A stretch of DNA of 64,000 nt from Bacteroidota bacterium (lineage in GTDB: Bacteria; Bacteroidota; Bacteroidia; Bacteroidales; Porphyromonadaceae): contig JAEWWU010000013.1 of the NCBI GenBank assembly GCA_023396255.1, positions 62,001 to 126,000 of the forward strand. Reading direction: 5' to 3'. Positions 1-8,516 of this stretch are shown here, one piece after another (positions within the stretch are counted from its first letter, which is position 1; every line of letters begins with the position of its first letter). The translations under genes were made by a program, and so were the position numbers. Under the pieces are notes generated by a model. That model did no database searches and was not told where the DNA came from. It worked only from the letters and a program-made list of their open reading frames with translations.

Positions 1-66
1 TTGGTAAGCTGCTCAAAAACTAACTCACCTTTTATACACCTCATATTCTCAGACAATATCACCACA

Positions 67-3000
67 ATGAAAAATAAACTTTTACTCCTGTGCTTTTTTT
101 GCCCCTTTCTTTTGGGCTATGCAATGGCACAAACTCCCAGCGAAAAGCAATATAAACCCTATGCTCCGGTAGCTCTTCCCAACGGTGCACCCAAGTGGAT
201 GGAGCAAATGGAGAATGTAGAGCAAGTCAATTACCACGCAATGGTAGATTCTTTTCAGATGTACCTGAAAAAGAATCCGGATGCTCGTCGCAAAACACCG
301 CACACCAAGGCCGTTGTAAACCACTTCAGGCGCTGGCAACGCAGTTACCTCCCATTTGTACAGCCTGATGGGCGCATCCGCCTACCGGAGCACGCTTCGT
401 TCAGAAACTTTGTACAGGATGTAAACAAGCAAACGGAGCTTAGACATCGAAAGGCAAGAAACACGACCACAGCAACCAAGGGGTGGGAAGTGCTGTCTCC
501 CATTATGACCTACGATTGGAAAACCAAACAGGCATCTCCAGCACAAGCCAACGTACAGCGTTTTGGAGTGGCGCATAGCCAACCCGATATTTTGTACTGT
601 GGAACCGAAACCGGGATGGTATTCAAATCCTCCGACAAAGGGGCGACGTGGAAAGCCTGCTCAGGCGGAGATTATTACCTCGGAGGGGAAATTACATCGG
701 TAGAGGTATCCCCCACCAATCCCCAAAAGGTCCTCGTTGGAGCGGGAAGTTTCTTGTGGCTGACTAATGATGGGGGAGACAGTTGGATCGATGTAACCCC
801 GACACAGATCAAAAACTACTCGGCAAGGGTGAGGGACGCTGTATTTCATCCCAACGATGATCAACAAATGCTTGTTGGCAACGATCTCGGTGTTTTTAAG
901 ACCGATAATAACGGGAAATCGTGGACGCAGATCAACAAGGGACAATGCTTTGATATAAAATACAAGATAGGCACTCCCGATGTAATTTACGTATTGGCAA
1001 AGCAAAACGATGCAGCCGTATTCCAAGTGAGCCAAGATGGAGGAAAAACATTCCAAGTGCGTATGCCACAACAAAGTTTTATATTGGCAAGCGGTCGGAT
1101 AGGACTTTCGGCCGCTCCCAACGGAAAAGATTACATCTATATTTTGGCCTGTAAAGCCGATAATAGCAGTTCTCATACACCTCCTTTTTATTCGGGGTCA
1201 CCTGTTTTGTACAAAAGTACTGACGGGGGAAAAAACTGGACTGTGTACGAAGACTTGGGTACACGTATGGAACCGGTGGACAAGACCGGTGGACAAGGTT
1301 ACTACGATATGGTTATAGCAGCCTCCCCCAGCAATCCGGAACAAATTCTATTCGGTCTGCTACAGTTTTACCGCTCTGAAGACGGAGGGGCCACAATCGT
1401 GAACAAAGGCGGATATTATGGTCCGTTCGATCTGCACTGCGATATGCAGGATATACATATCGTTGGCAATGACACGTGGCTCTCTACCGATGGAGGCATC
1501 ATCTACTCTAAGGATTTTTTCGGTAATCACGCAGAGGCTCGCATCAACGGCATCTATGCTTCCGAGCTTTGGGGATTTGATCAAGGATGGAACGAAGATG
1601 TTATGGTAGGTGGGCGCAACCACAATGGAAATATGTCTCAATTGGATCGCTACAACGGAGCCACCATAAGTATGAAAGGGAGCGAACGATCTACCGGATA
1701 TGTATTTCTGAGCAATCCGCGCAAAATAGCCTATTCAGACTCGGAAAACGTAGTAATGCCCGACCAATGGACAGAAGACTTTGTCCCATTCCTAAACTTC
1801 TGGACCTACCCGGCAGAATCAACTCAATTTGGATTAGGCTTCGAATTCGATCCTCGTTATGCCAAAAGTTTCCTCCTCATACAAGGCAGTTGGGATCAAG
1901 AGTACCGCACACTATGGAAAACAGTGGACGATGGAGAGAGTTTTGTGGCTCTGTATACTTTCGATCAGCCTATCTCATCGCATATTATTTCCCGATCCAA
2001 TCCGGACAAAATAGTTGTGGCAACGACCGGTAACTTGTATTGCTCCACGGATGGAGGACAAACATTCGAGGCTTACAAAAATATTCCCGAAGAAATCAAA
2101 AACTCTTACAAACCCAGAGTAGCCGTGCACCCACGCAACGAAAATGAAATTTGGGTCAGCTCGGGTCAGCCGGGTGAAATGTTCCGAACCAAAGATAATG
2201 GAACAACTTGGGAAAAAGTAGACAAGAACCTCAACCTCAAAGAGACCGGAGAAAAGCTGTTTATTCACCGCTTTTTTCTCACAGGCAATGCCAAAAATGC
2301 CGTTTATGCAGTGGGTAATGTATACCGCCCGTTAGGCAACTCTTATACTGCAACAAGAGGACGAGTTTTGTATTGGGACGAAAACAGCGATGGATGGCAA
2401 GATTATTCGGAAGGGTTGCCTCCCGTAATCACCATCAACCGTATGCTGCCTTTCTACAAGGAAGGAAAAATAAGAATTGCCACCAACAACGGTATTTGGC
2501 AACGAGATTTGGCAGATAATCTCTTTGCACCCATTGCCCAACCCCTCATCCTCAACACCGGCAAGGGCGATAACCTCGGAGAGGTAGAATTGCACTTCGA
2601 TAGCTACTCTATTGTAAATCAAAACGGAGCTCGGTGGGAATGGAGCTTCAATCCCAAACCTCTGTCCGTTTCCGATCCATCGGCACGCAACCCCATTGTC
2701 AAAATCGAAGCCGATCAAAGCTACGATGTCACTCTCCGGGTGACAACCGACCAAGGGACAGATTCCAAGACCATCAAGAATATGATTGCAGGCACCAAAG
2801 CGGTACCTAACGGCCTGACCGGATTGGAAGTATTGGCACACGACCTTGTTCTCTCCACCAATAGACCTCACCGCGGACAAACCATAGAACTGCATCCCCA
2901 AGGGATGCGCCACAACTGTCTCTGGCAACTTTTCGACGCTGCCGGGAAAGTGGTACAAACACAGGAAGTTGATGCCGAGCAAACAACTCAGATCGCCACT

Positions 3001-3087
3001 GATCTACTCGCCCCCGGAATCTATTTCTTTATGCTCACCAATGATGAGTTCAAGAAAAATGGAAAACTTCTCATCTTACCACAATAA
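67..3087 (+). CDS. Secreted Asp-box beta-propeller protein with PKD-like domain and T9SS sorting domain
   Basis: The frame is open from base 1, but the ATG at 67 begins a clear signal peptide (hydrophobic LLLLCFFCPFLL, then AMAQ), so I start there (1006 residues). At least nine Asp-box motifs of the type SxDxGxTW are visible, for example SSDKGATW near residue 188, TNDGGDSW near 233, STDGGKNW near 384, STDGGQTF near 659 and TKDNGTTW near 708. These mark a sortilin/BNR-type multi-bladed propeller. A PKD-like segment (about 840-908, with WEWSFNP and YDVTLRV) follows. The last 75 residues resemble a T9SS type A sorting domain (LWQLFDAAGKVV, LAPGIYFFML, GKLLIL). It is therefore probably exported by Sec, then T9SS, to the surface. 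The ligand is unknown. It sits 5 bp before a TonB receptor gene, which suggests an operon and a possible capture/uptake pair. Confidence 0.85.
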   Translation: MKNKLLLLCFFCPFLLGYAMAQTPSEKQYKPYAPVALPNGAPKWMEQMENVEQVNYHAMVDSFQMYLKKNPDARRKTPHTKAVVNHFRRWQRSYLPFVQPDGRIRLPEHASFRNFVQDVNKQTELRHRKARNTTTATKGWEVLSPIMTYDWKTKQASPAQANVQRFGVAHSQPDILYCGTETGMVFKSSDKGATWKACSGGDYYLGGEITSVEVSPTNPQKVLVGAGSFLWLTNDGGDSWIDVTPTQIKNYSARVRDAVFHPNDDQQMLVGNDLGVFKTDNNGKSWTQINKGQCFDIKYKIGTPDVIYVLAKQNDAAVFQVSQDGGKTFQVRMPQQSFILASGRIGLSAAPNGKDYIYILACKADNSSSHTPPFYSGSPVLYKSTDGGKNWTVYEDLGTRMEPVDKTGGQGYYDMVIAASPSNPEQILFGLLQFYRSEDGGATIVNKGGYYGPFDLHCDMQDIHIVGNDTWLSTDGGIIYSKDFFGNHAEARINGIYASELWGFDQGWNEDVMVGGRNHNGNMSQLDRYNGATISMKGSERSTGYVFLSNPRKIAYSDSENVVMPDQWTEDFVPFLNFWTYPAESTQFGLGFEFDPRYAKSFLLIQGSWDQEYRTLWKTVDDGESFVALYTFDQPISSHIISRSNPDKIVVATTGNLYCSTDGGQTFEAYKNIPEEIKNSYKPRVAVHPRNENEIWVSSGQPGEMFRTKDNGTTWEKVDKNLNLKETGEKLFIHRFFLTGNAKNAVYAVGNVYRPLGNSYTATRGRVLYWDENSDGWQDYSEGLPPVITINRMLPFYKEGKIRIATNNGIWQRDLADNLFAPIAQPLILNTGKGDNLGEVELHFDSYSIVNQNGARWEWSFNPKPLSVSDPSARNPIVKIEADQSYDVTLRVTTDQGTDSKTIKNMIAGTKAVPNGLTGLEVLAHDLVLSTNRPHRGQTIELHPQGMRHNCLWQLFDAAGKVVQTQEVDAEQTTQIATDLLAPGIYFFMLTNDEFKKNGKLLILPQ

Positions 3088-3092
3088 ATAAT

Positions 3093-5297
3093 ATGAAAAA
3101 GTATCTATTCGGGGCAATTGCCTCTTTGCTATTCTATGGCGGGTCAGCTGTTGCTATGCCTACTGACAGCGTTGGATTCGAGCTGGACCAAGTTGTAATC
3201 TCCGCCCTCCGCTGGCAACAACCGAAAAAAGAACAGCCCAAACGGATCATTGCCATCACTCCCCGACAGGTGAGGTTTCAGAATCCGCAAACAACTGCCG
3301 ATTTGCTGGGCATATCGGGAGAGGTATTCATTCAGAAAAGTCAGTTGGGGGGAGGCAGTCCTATGATACGGGGTTGCGCCACCAACCGGCTGCTCTACGC
3401 CATTGACGGGATACGTATGAATACCGCTATCTTTCGCTCTGGAAATCTGCAAAATGTTATCTCCATAGATCCCTTTTCCTTAGAGAAAACCGAGGTGCTC
3501 TTCGGACCCGGCTCTGTAAGTTACGGGAGCGATGCTATGGGAGGAGTAATGAGTTTCACGACTAAACAGGCACAACTCTCGCAAAGCAACCAATGGCTTG
3601 TTAAGGGAAGTGCCACGGCGCGCCATTCCTCTGCCAACAACGAACGCACTGGGCACTTCGATATAAGCGTGGGAGGGAGTCAGTGGGCATTCCTGACCAG
3701 TATAAGCTCATTTCACTTCGGGGACCTTAGACAAGGAAGCCACGGTCCGGTGGAATACCTCAAACCGTTTCTCGTACAACGACAAAACGGACAAGATGTA
3801 GCCATAGACAATCCCAATCCGCTGATACAGTCTCCTTCGGGGTATTCACAAATCAACTTGATGCAAAAAATCCGCTTCAAACCATCCGATGCGTGGGATT
3901 TACAATACGCTTTTCACTATTCCGAAACCTCTGACTACGATCGGTACGACAGGCACACACGACTTCGCAAGGGAATCCCTCGATACGGAGAATGGAAATA
4001 CGGTCCGCAAACGTGGATGCTCAATCAACTGACAGTTGCTCACGACAAAAGCACGTGGCTGTACGACCGATTGGCAGTGCGGCTCGGAATGCAGCAGTTT
4101 GGGGAAAGCCGAATAGATCGAGGTTGGAATAAAAACATTAGAACCACAACACGTGAAAAAGTAGACGCCTATTCCCTGAACGCAGACTTTGCCAAAGCTC
4201 TATCGGAAACCATTGCTCTCTACTACGGCACTGAATACATATGCAACCAAGTGCGCTCACAAGGGGAAGCCACGGACATTATTTCCGGGAAAAAAGAGGC
4301 AGCCCCCTCCCGATATCCGCAAGCCATTTGGCAGTCCGCAGCTGCCCACCTGCAAGCCGTGTACAAATATTCGTCTTTTCTAAACGTGGAAGCCGGGGTG
4401 CGTTACAACTTTTATCAGCTCCAAACCGACTTCAGCAACCATAATATGGAGTTGAGCTACCCTCCCCGACAAACCAATAAAAAAGGAGCACTTACCGGTA
4501 ACATCGGAGTTGCTTTGAGACCTGCTTCGGATTGGCAATTTTCGCTCAACGCCTCGCGAGGGTTTCGTACCCCCAATGTAGACGATATGGGCAAACTTTA
4601 CGAATCCGTCGATAACTGTGTAGTTGTCCCCAATCCGAACCTTAAACCCGAGTATGCCCACAGCATAGAAGCCTCGCTTGCCAAGCAGTTTGCCAATGTT
4701 CTACATCTGGAGGTGGCAGCCTACTATACGCACATTTCCAATGCTATGGTACGGAGAGATTTTAAGTTCAATGGTCAAGACAGTATCTTCTTTAGGGGAG
4801 AGAAACAAAAAGTCCTCGCCATTCAAAACGCGGCTGCGGCATATGTCTATGGGCTTCATTTCGACACCAAGGTCTATTTACCAATGGGCTTTGAACTAAG
4901 TACACAGTTCAATTGGCAACGAGGAAAAGAAGAGCTGGACAACGGTACCCATAGCCCCTTGCGCCACGCAGCTCCGTTTTTTGGGAAAGCAGCCCTTGCC
5001 TACACACAGGACAGGCTGCAAATGGAGTTGTACACCCTTTTTCAGGGAAAACGTTCCCACGCCGATATGCCGGAAGAAGAGAAAACAAAAACTGAAATGT
5101 ATGCCCTTGATGCCAACGGGAAAGTATATGCCCCGGCCTGGATAACTCTCAATCTGAAAGCGCAATACAAAGCCGGCACCAACTTATGGCTCAATGTGGG
5201 AGTAGAAAATCTCACCGACTTGCGCTATCGCTACTACAGTTCGGGCATATCAGCTCCCGGGCGCAATTTTATAGCCTCGGTCACTTATAACTTCTAA
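3093..5297 (+). CDS. TonB-dependent outer membrane receptor, HmuR/haemoglobin-receptor type
   Basis: 734 residues. It has a signal peptide (MKKYLFGAIASLLFYGGSAVA), a plug domain (about residues 45-160, with FIQKSQLGGGSPMIRG, IDGIRMN and GSDAMGGVMSF) and a long beta-barrel ending in the aromatic YNF typical of outer membrane proteins. The plug and the C-terminal FIASVTYNF region read like TonB-dependent haemoglobin/haem receptors such as HmuR. The substrate is inferred from family resemblance only; siderophore or other ligands are not excluded. The start codon is 5 bp after the stop of the secreted propeller gene, so the two are probably co-transcribed. A strong bidirectional hairpin follows. 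Confidence 0.85.
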   Translation: MKKYLFGAIASLLFYGGSAVAMPTDSVGFELDQVVISALRWQQPKKEQPKRIIAITPRQVRFQNPQTTADLLGISGEVFIQKSQLGGGSPMIRGCATNRLLYAIDGIRMNTAIFRSGNLQNVISIDPFSLEKTEVLFGPGSVSYGSDAMGGVMSFTTKQAQLSQSNQWLVKGSATARHSSANNERTGHFDISVGGSQWAFLTSISSFHFGDLRQGSHGPVEYLKPFLVQRQNGQDVAIDNPNPLIQSPSGYSQINLMQKIRFKPSDAWDLQYAFHYSETSDYDRYDRHTRLRKGIPRYGEWKYGPQTWMLNQLTVAHDKSTWLYDRLAVRLGMQQFGESRIDRGWNKNIRTTTREKVDAYSLNADFAKALSETIALYYGTEYICNQVRSQGEATDIISGKKEAAPSRYPQAIWQSAAAHLQAVYKYSSFLNVEAGVRYNFYQLQTDFSNHNMELSYPPRQTNKKGALTGNIGVALRPASDWQFSLNASRGFRTPNVDDMGKLYESVDNCVVVPNPNLKPEYAHSIEASLAKQFANVLHLEVAAYYTHISNAMVRRDFKFNGQDSIFFRGEKQKVLAIQNAAAAYVYGLHFDTKVYLPMGFELSTQFNWQRGKEELDNGTHSPLRHAAPFFGKAALAYTQDRLQMELYTLFQGKRSHADMPEEEKTKTEMYALDANGKVYAPAWITLNLKAQYKAGTNLWLNVGVENLTDLRYRYYSSGISAPGRNFIASVTYNF

Positions 5298-5320
5298 CCC
5301 CAACGACAAGAGAAAAAAGA

Positions 5321-5374
5321 AAGAGACGCATTGCCCCTATCTTTATTATGTGGACAATGCGTCTCTTGTTTTTG
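5321..5374. terminator. Bidirectional intrinsic terminator
   Basis: Perfect 13-bp inverted repeat (arms 5321-5333 and 5355-5367, AAGAGACGCATTG and its complement) followed by GTTTTTGT on + and preceded by a purine-rich run that gives a T-rich tail on -. It terminates the TonB receptor gene. Its symmetry also suits a reverse-strand gene ending at 5386. Confidence 0.85.
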
Positions 5375-5385
5375 TAAAGTAATCC

Positions 5386-5502
5386 TTACCGAGCCAACTC
5401 TACCCTGAAGGTGCGACTGATTTCCACCCCGGAAGCACGGCGGATAAGCTTATCGGAGCTCGGATGAGAGGAATCTTTGACCTCTTCCAAATCCACTTGA
5501 AA
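5386..5502 (-). pseudogene. C-terminal remnant of an unrecognised reverse-strand gene
   Basis: The reverse frame ending at the TAA at 5386-5388 reads as a plausible protein tail (FQVDLEEVKDSS ... GVEISRTFRVELAR) and is followed on its own strand by the convergent terminator. Beyond about 5502 the same frame continues only as an antisense shadow of the BspA-like gene and loses protein character. I infer that only the last 35-40 codons of a gene remain. The family is not recognised. Confidence 0.4.
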
Positions 5503-7624
5503 GCAAGCAGGAACCCTGCACCAACAAATTACCTCTCCAGAAAAAATTAAGGAATTGACCGTCAAAGGGCGCATCAATCGACCCGACCTTGATTGGCTCA
5601 ACAGCCACTGCCCGCAACTAATGAACCTTGATTTAGAAGAGGCTACCATTGAGGCTTGGAACGATCCGGAAGACGAATGGATGGCATTCCCTGCTAATCT
5701 TTTTCCCTCTTCTTTTGCCAACAACACGGTATTGCAACGCTTGGTACTCCCCGTCTCCGTCACCCAAATGGGAGTGAGCTGCCTAATACGAACCACCTCT
5801 TTGGTCTCCATTGTGTGCAAAAACGCAACCCCGGCATCTGCGGATGAAGATTATCCGTTCATTTTTTCGGAACAAACCCTCTCCTCCGCCACACTATATG
5901 TTCCGGAAGGAGCCATCGAAACCTTCCGTCAAGCCATTGGATGGAAGTTCAAAACCATAAAACCACTCTCGGAAGAGGGTAAAACCAATCCCTCCGAAGA
6001 GCGTTACCGTCTCTCTGCCGATGGTACGACTCTGCTTCAGTGGCTTTCGCAAGAAAAAGTAATCGACTTCACCACCGATCCCCCACTCAACAATATAACC
6101 GCCATTGCCGAGAATGCCTTCGGGAGCCCGGAAACTGGACTACCGATAGAACAAATAACACTCCCTTCAACACTAAAATCCATTGGTCAGTATGCATTTG
6201 GCAACTGTACTCAACTCCGAACCATTGTTCTTGGCAACCAACTTACCCATATCGGCAACGGAGCTTTTCTCGGTTGTGAGCAATTGACTGCCATCAATCT
6301 TCCCGATACACTACAAAGTTTAGGCAGAGGGGCCTTTAGTGGATGCAGTTCCCTCAAAAAAGTGGTTATTCCGCCTTCTGTAAAGAAAATAGAGAATTCG
6401 ACCTTCTATGACTGTTTCCAGCTAAAGGAACTTCTCCTGCCTTCCTCTCTAACCGAGATCGGTGCTATGGCTTTTGCCCACACGGCCCTGAAAGAGTTAC
6501 AATTGGGGCAAACCCTTATTACGGTTATCGGGGCAGAAGCATTTGGGGAGTGCCCGTATTTGTCCAAAGTTGTTTTTCCGAAAACTCTCCAATCCATTGG
6601 GAACGAGGCCTTTCTTTCTTGTCGCCAATTGAGAGACTCAGAAGGGCTCCAATATGTAACCACCATAGGGAGTAAGGCTTTTTACGAAACTCAACTCACA
6701 ACACTATCTCTGACCAATGCCACAGAAATCGGGGCTTGGACTTTTGCCAAAACCGCTATCGGTGAGTTGTTTTTTCCCGAAAACCTCCAAAACATCGGAG
6801 CTTCTGCTTTTGAGGGATGCACTCAATTGAAAAAAGTTGTTTTTTCTCGTTCGGGCAAACTACTCCATTCCGGAAGAAAAGCCTTTAAGGGGTGTATTTC
6901 ATTGCGAGAGGTCGATTTGGGCAATTTGCCTCGGGTCGATGACGGCTCATTTTTCGAGTGCAACCACCTCACTTCCATTCTTTGGAGTTCCCACCTAAAG
7001 ACCATTGCTTCGAGTGCTTTTTACGCCTGTCACGATTTAGAGGAGATCATTTTTCCGGAAACACTTCAAGAGGTCGAAGATTGGGCCTTTTACAACTGCA
7101 ACAGACTCCGCAAAATCGTTTTCGGGTCATCTGCAAAGAAAATTGGCCAAGAGACATTTTCCAACTGCCTGGCTTTGCAAACCATAACCCTGGGACAATC
7201 GATAACAGAATTGGGAGATTGGTGTTTTCGCAACTGCCCGCTTCTCAAAGAACTGTACGTAGCAGCCACCACCCCTCCCACCTTAGGGCAAAAGGTATTT
7301 GAGGGAGTCAATGTCCAAGAAGTTGCCTTTTTTGTTCCAAAAGCCTCTATTGCCCTATATCAATCGGCAGAGCAATGGAAAGAGTTCCTTTCCATAAAAC
7401 CTCTCGGGATCTCCATTCGGGATTCTCAAAAAACGGACTTTATTCTCAATGGGGATTGGCTCGAAGTATCCGAGGCATTATGGGTGGAGCTATACGACCT
7501 CAATGGCAACAGAATGGCTCAAGGGACAGGCAAACTTCGGTTACCCTCGCAATCGATAGTCTACCTCCTCTGCTGGATGGATAAAGCTCGCAAAAGTCAC
7601 ACCCGGCTCATCAAATTGCAATAA
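5501..7624 (+). pseudogene. BspA-like leucine-rich repeat protein lacking its 5' end
   Basis: The open frame runs from just after the TGA at 5498-5500. It begins with AGTLHQQITSPEKIKEL, which matches the first mature residues of Bacteroidetes BspA-type proteins (an AGTL... segment before the repeats), but no ATG and no signal peptide precede it in any frame. The only near start is a TTG at 5555. About 690 residues follow with many BspA-type repeats (for example IGQYAFGNCTQL, IGNGAFLGCEQL, LGRGAFSGCSSL). The C-terminus (LWVELYDLNGNRMAQG ... HTRLIKLQ) resembles a T9SS sorting domain. Without a signal peptide it could not be exported, so it is probably a truncated gene or a silent cassette. The body has no frameshift, which suggests the loss is recent. 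Confidence 0.75.
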
Positions 7625-7942
7625 AGGCCTACATCTGCACCTCGGGGCTACATACTACGATTTGCGTTCCTTTTGAGGCACAAAAATTTCGGGTGTATCA
7701 AAATAAAAATAAGCCCTCAACCCACAGAGGTAGCTGACAAATGTAAAAGAGTCATACCAAACTCTATTGTTGAGTAATGGTATAACTCTTTTTGTTGCAA
7801 ATGAGAATAGCTCAATCTTAGACTAAGAGTTCATTTCTTTGGAAATCGAATTTGGTCACCTCACTTTTATCTTACAAATAAGTCTCTGTTTTGAGTCCTC
7901 TTCATCCAATATTTACAGATCAAAATCGTGACCTTACTTCAA
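7625..7942. other. Non-coding stretch after the BspA-like gene
   Basis: Together with the terminators at 7747 and 7943 this fills the 378 bp between the BspA-like gene and the small reverse peptide gene. Apart from the hairpin at 7747-7790 I see no gene or repeat in it. Confidence 0.6.
7747..7795 (+). terminator. Probable terminator of the BspA-like gene
   Basis: Imperfect inverted repeat: arm AAGAGTCATACC at 7747-7758 and arm GGTATAACTCTT at 7779-7790, one mismatch, followed by TTTTGTT. Sequence on both sides could support termination in either direction. Confidence 0.6.
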
Positions 7943-7980
7943 CAAAAAAGGCTTATATCGGAAAAAATCCGATATAAGCC
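7943..7980 (-). terminator. Intrinsic terminator of the small peptide gene
   Basis: Perfect 13-bp inverted repeat (7950-7962 and 7968-7980) with a five-base loop. On the minus strand it is followed by a run of six T. It lies 22 bp after the stop of the 46-residue peptide gene, which supports that gene being transcribed. Confidence 0.85.
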
Positions 7981-8002
7981 CCGGTTGGTTTTTGTCCAAA
8001 AC

Positions 8003-8143
8003 CTAAAAATCATCTTTTTCTTCCCCTTCATAGCCACTGACATTCCCGCCCACCGAGAACTTGGTGACCAAAGTAGATCGCTCTGAAAAAATAGGCATAA
8101 CATAAATTCCAGGGGACTGATAATTTTCTTTTTTTACGTTCAT
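8003..8143 (-). CDS. Small 46-residue peptide with acidic Gly-rich tail
   Basis: ATG at 8143 to TAG at 8003. The peptide starts MNVKKENYQSPGIYVMPIF and ends in a short Gly/acidic tail (GGNVSGYEGEEKDDF). It has no membrane segment. The N-terminal pattern K-x-N-Y-x-x-P-x-I-x-V recurs in a second small gene at 44900-45028 (NYKKPHIQV), also with an acidic Gly-rich end. From memory, similar very short proteins are frequent in Bacteroidetes and are often left unannotated; their function is unknown to me. The perfect terminator just downstream and the isolated position between other transcription units argue for a real, separately transcribed gene. Confidence 0.65.
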   Translation of the reverse strand: MNVKKENYQSPGIYVMPIFSERSTLVTKFSVGGNVSGYEGEEKDDF

Positions 8144-8456
8144 AATGTTGTTACTACTAAGCTCGGATGTTTAATTATTCCGATTTTGTGGTACTTTATT
8201 TCCGAAATCTCACGGAACAAAGTAACAACAAAAAAACAGTCTCTACTACACAGAAATCTTTATTAACCACTACAAAAAAGATTTTAAGCAATTATCTGCT
8301 TTTTTTTGAGCAAATCCGTAAATCTTGGAACCTTTCTCATCCAACGGATAGTTCGACCTTTTCTTCCACAAAAGTTTTTACCGGCAAAATTGTTTCAAGC
8401 AATTCCCTATTTTGCTACAACCTCCATATTGCCACCTCCTGCTAAACCGGTATATT
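8144..8456. other. Non-coding AT-rich stretch upstream of the small peptide gene
   Basis: No convincing gene. It should contain the promoter of the small peptide gene. A near-consensus TACTTTG on the minus strand (8216-8222) is the best candidate, leaving a leader of about 70 nt. An open frame at 8167-8445 on + has low-complexity Ser/Thr/Lys composition and is not accepted. Confidence 0.45.
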
Positions 8457-8492
8457 CAAAAAAAGTGCATCAAAAGTAGAATTTCGATGCAC
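8457..8492 (-). terminator. Terminator of nnr
   Basis: Inverted repeat GTGCATC (8465-8471) and GATGCAC (8486-8492), extended by partial pairing inside, followed on the minus strand by a run of T. It lies 25 bp after the nnr stop. Confidence 0.75.
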
Positions 8493-8516
8493 CATTTATT
8501 TTACTCAAGGCCTATG

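Noticed and set aside
8167..8445. 92-codon + frame
   Set aside because: Ser/Thr/Lys-rich low-complexity translation, no leader motif, lies in the promoter region of the small peptide gene.
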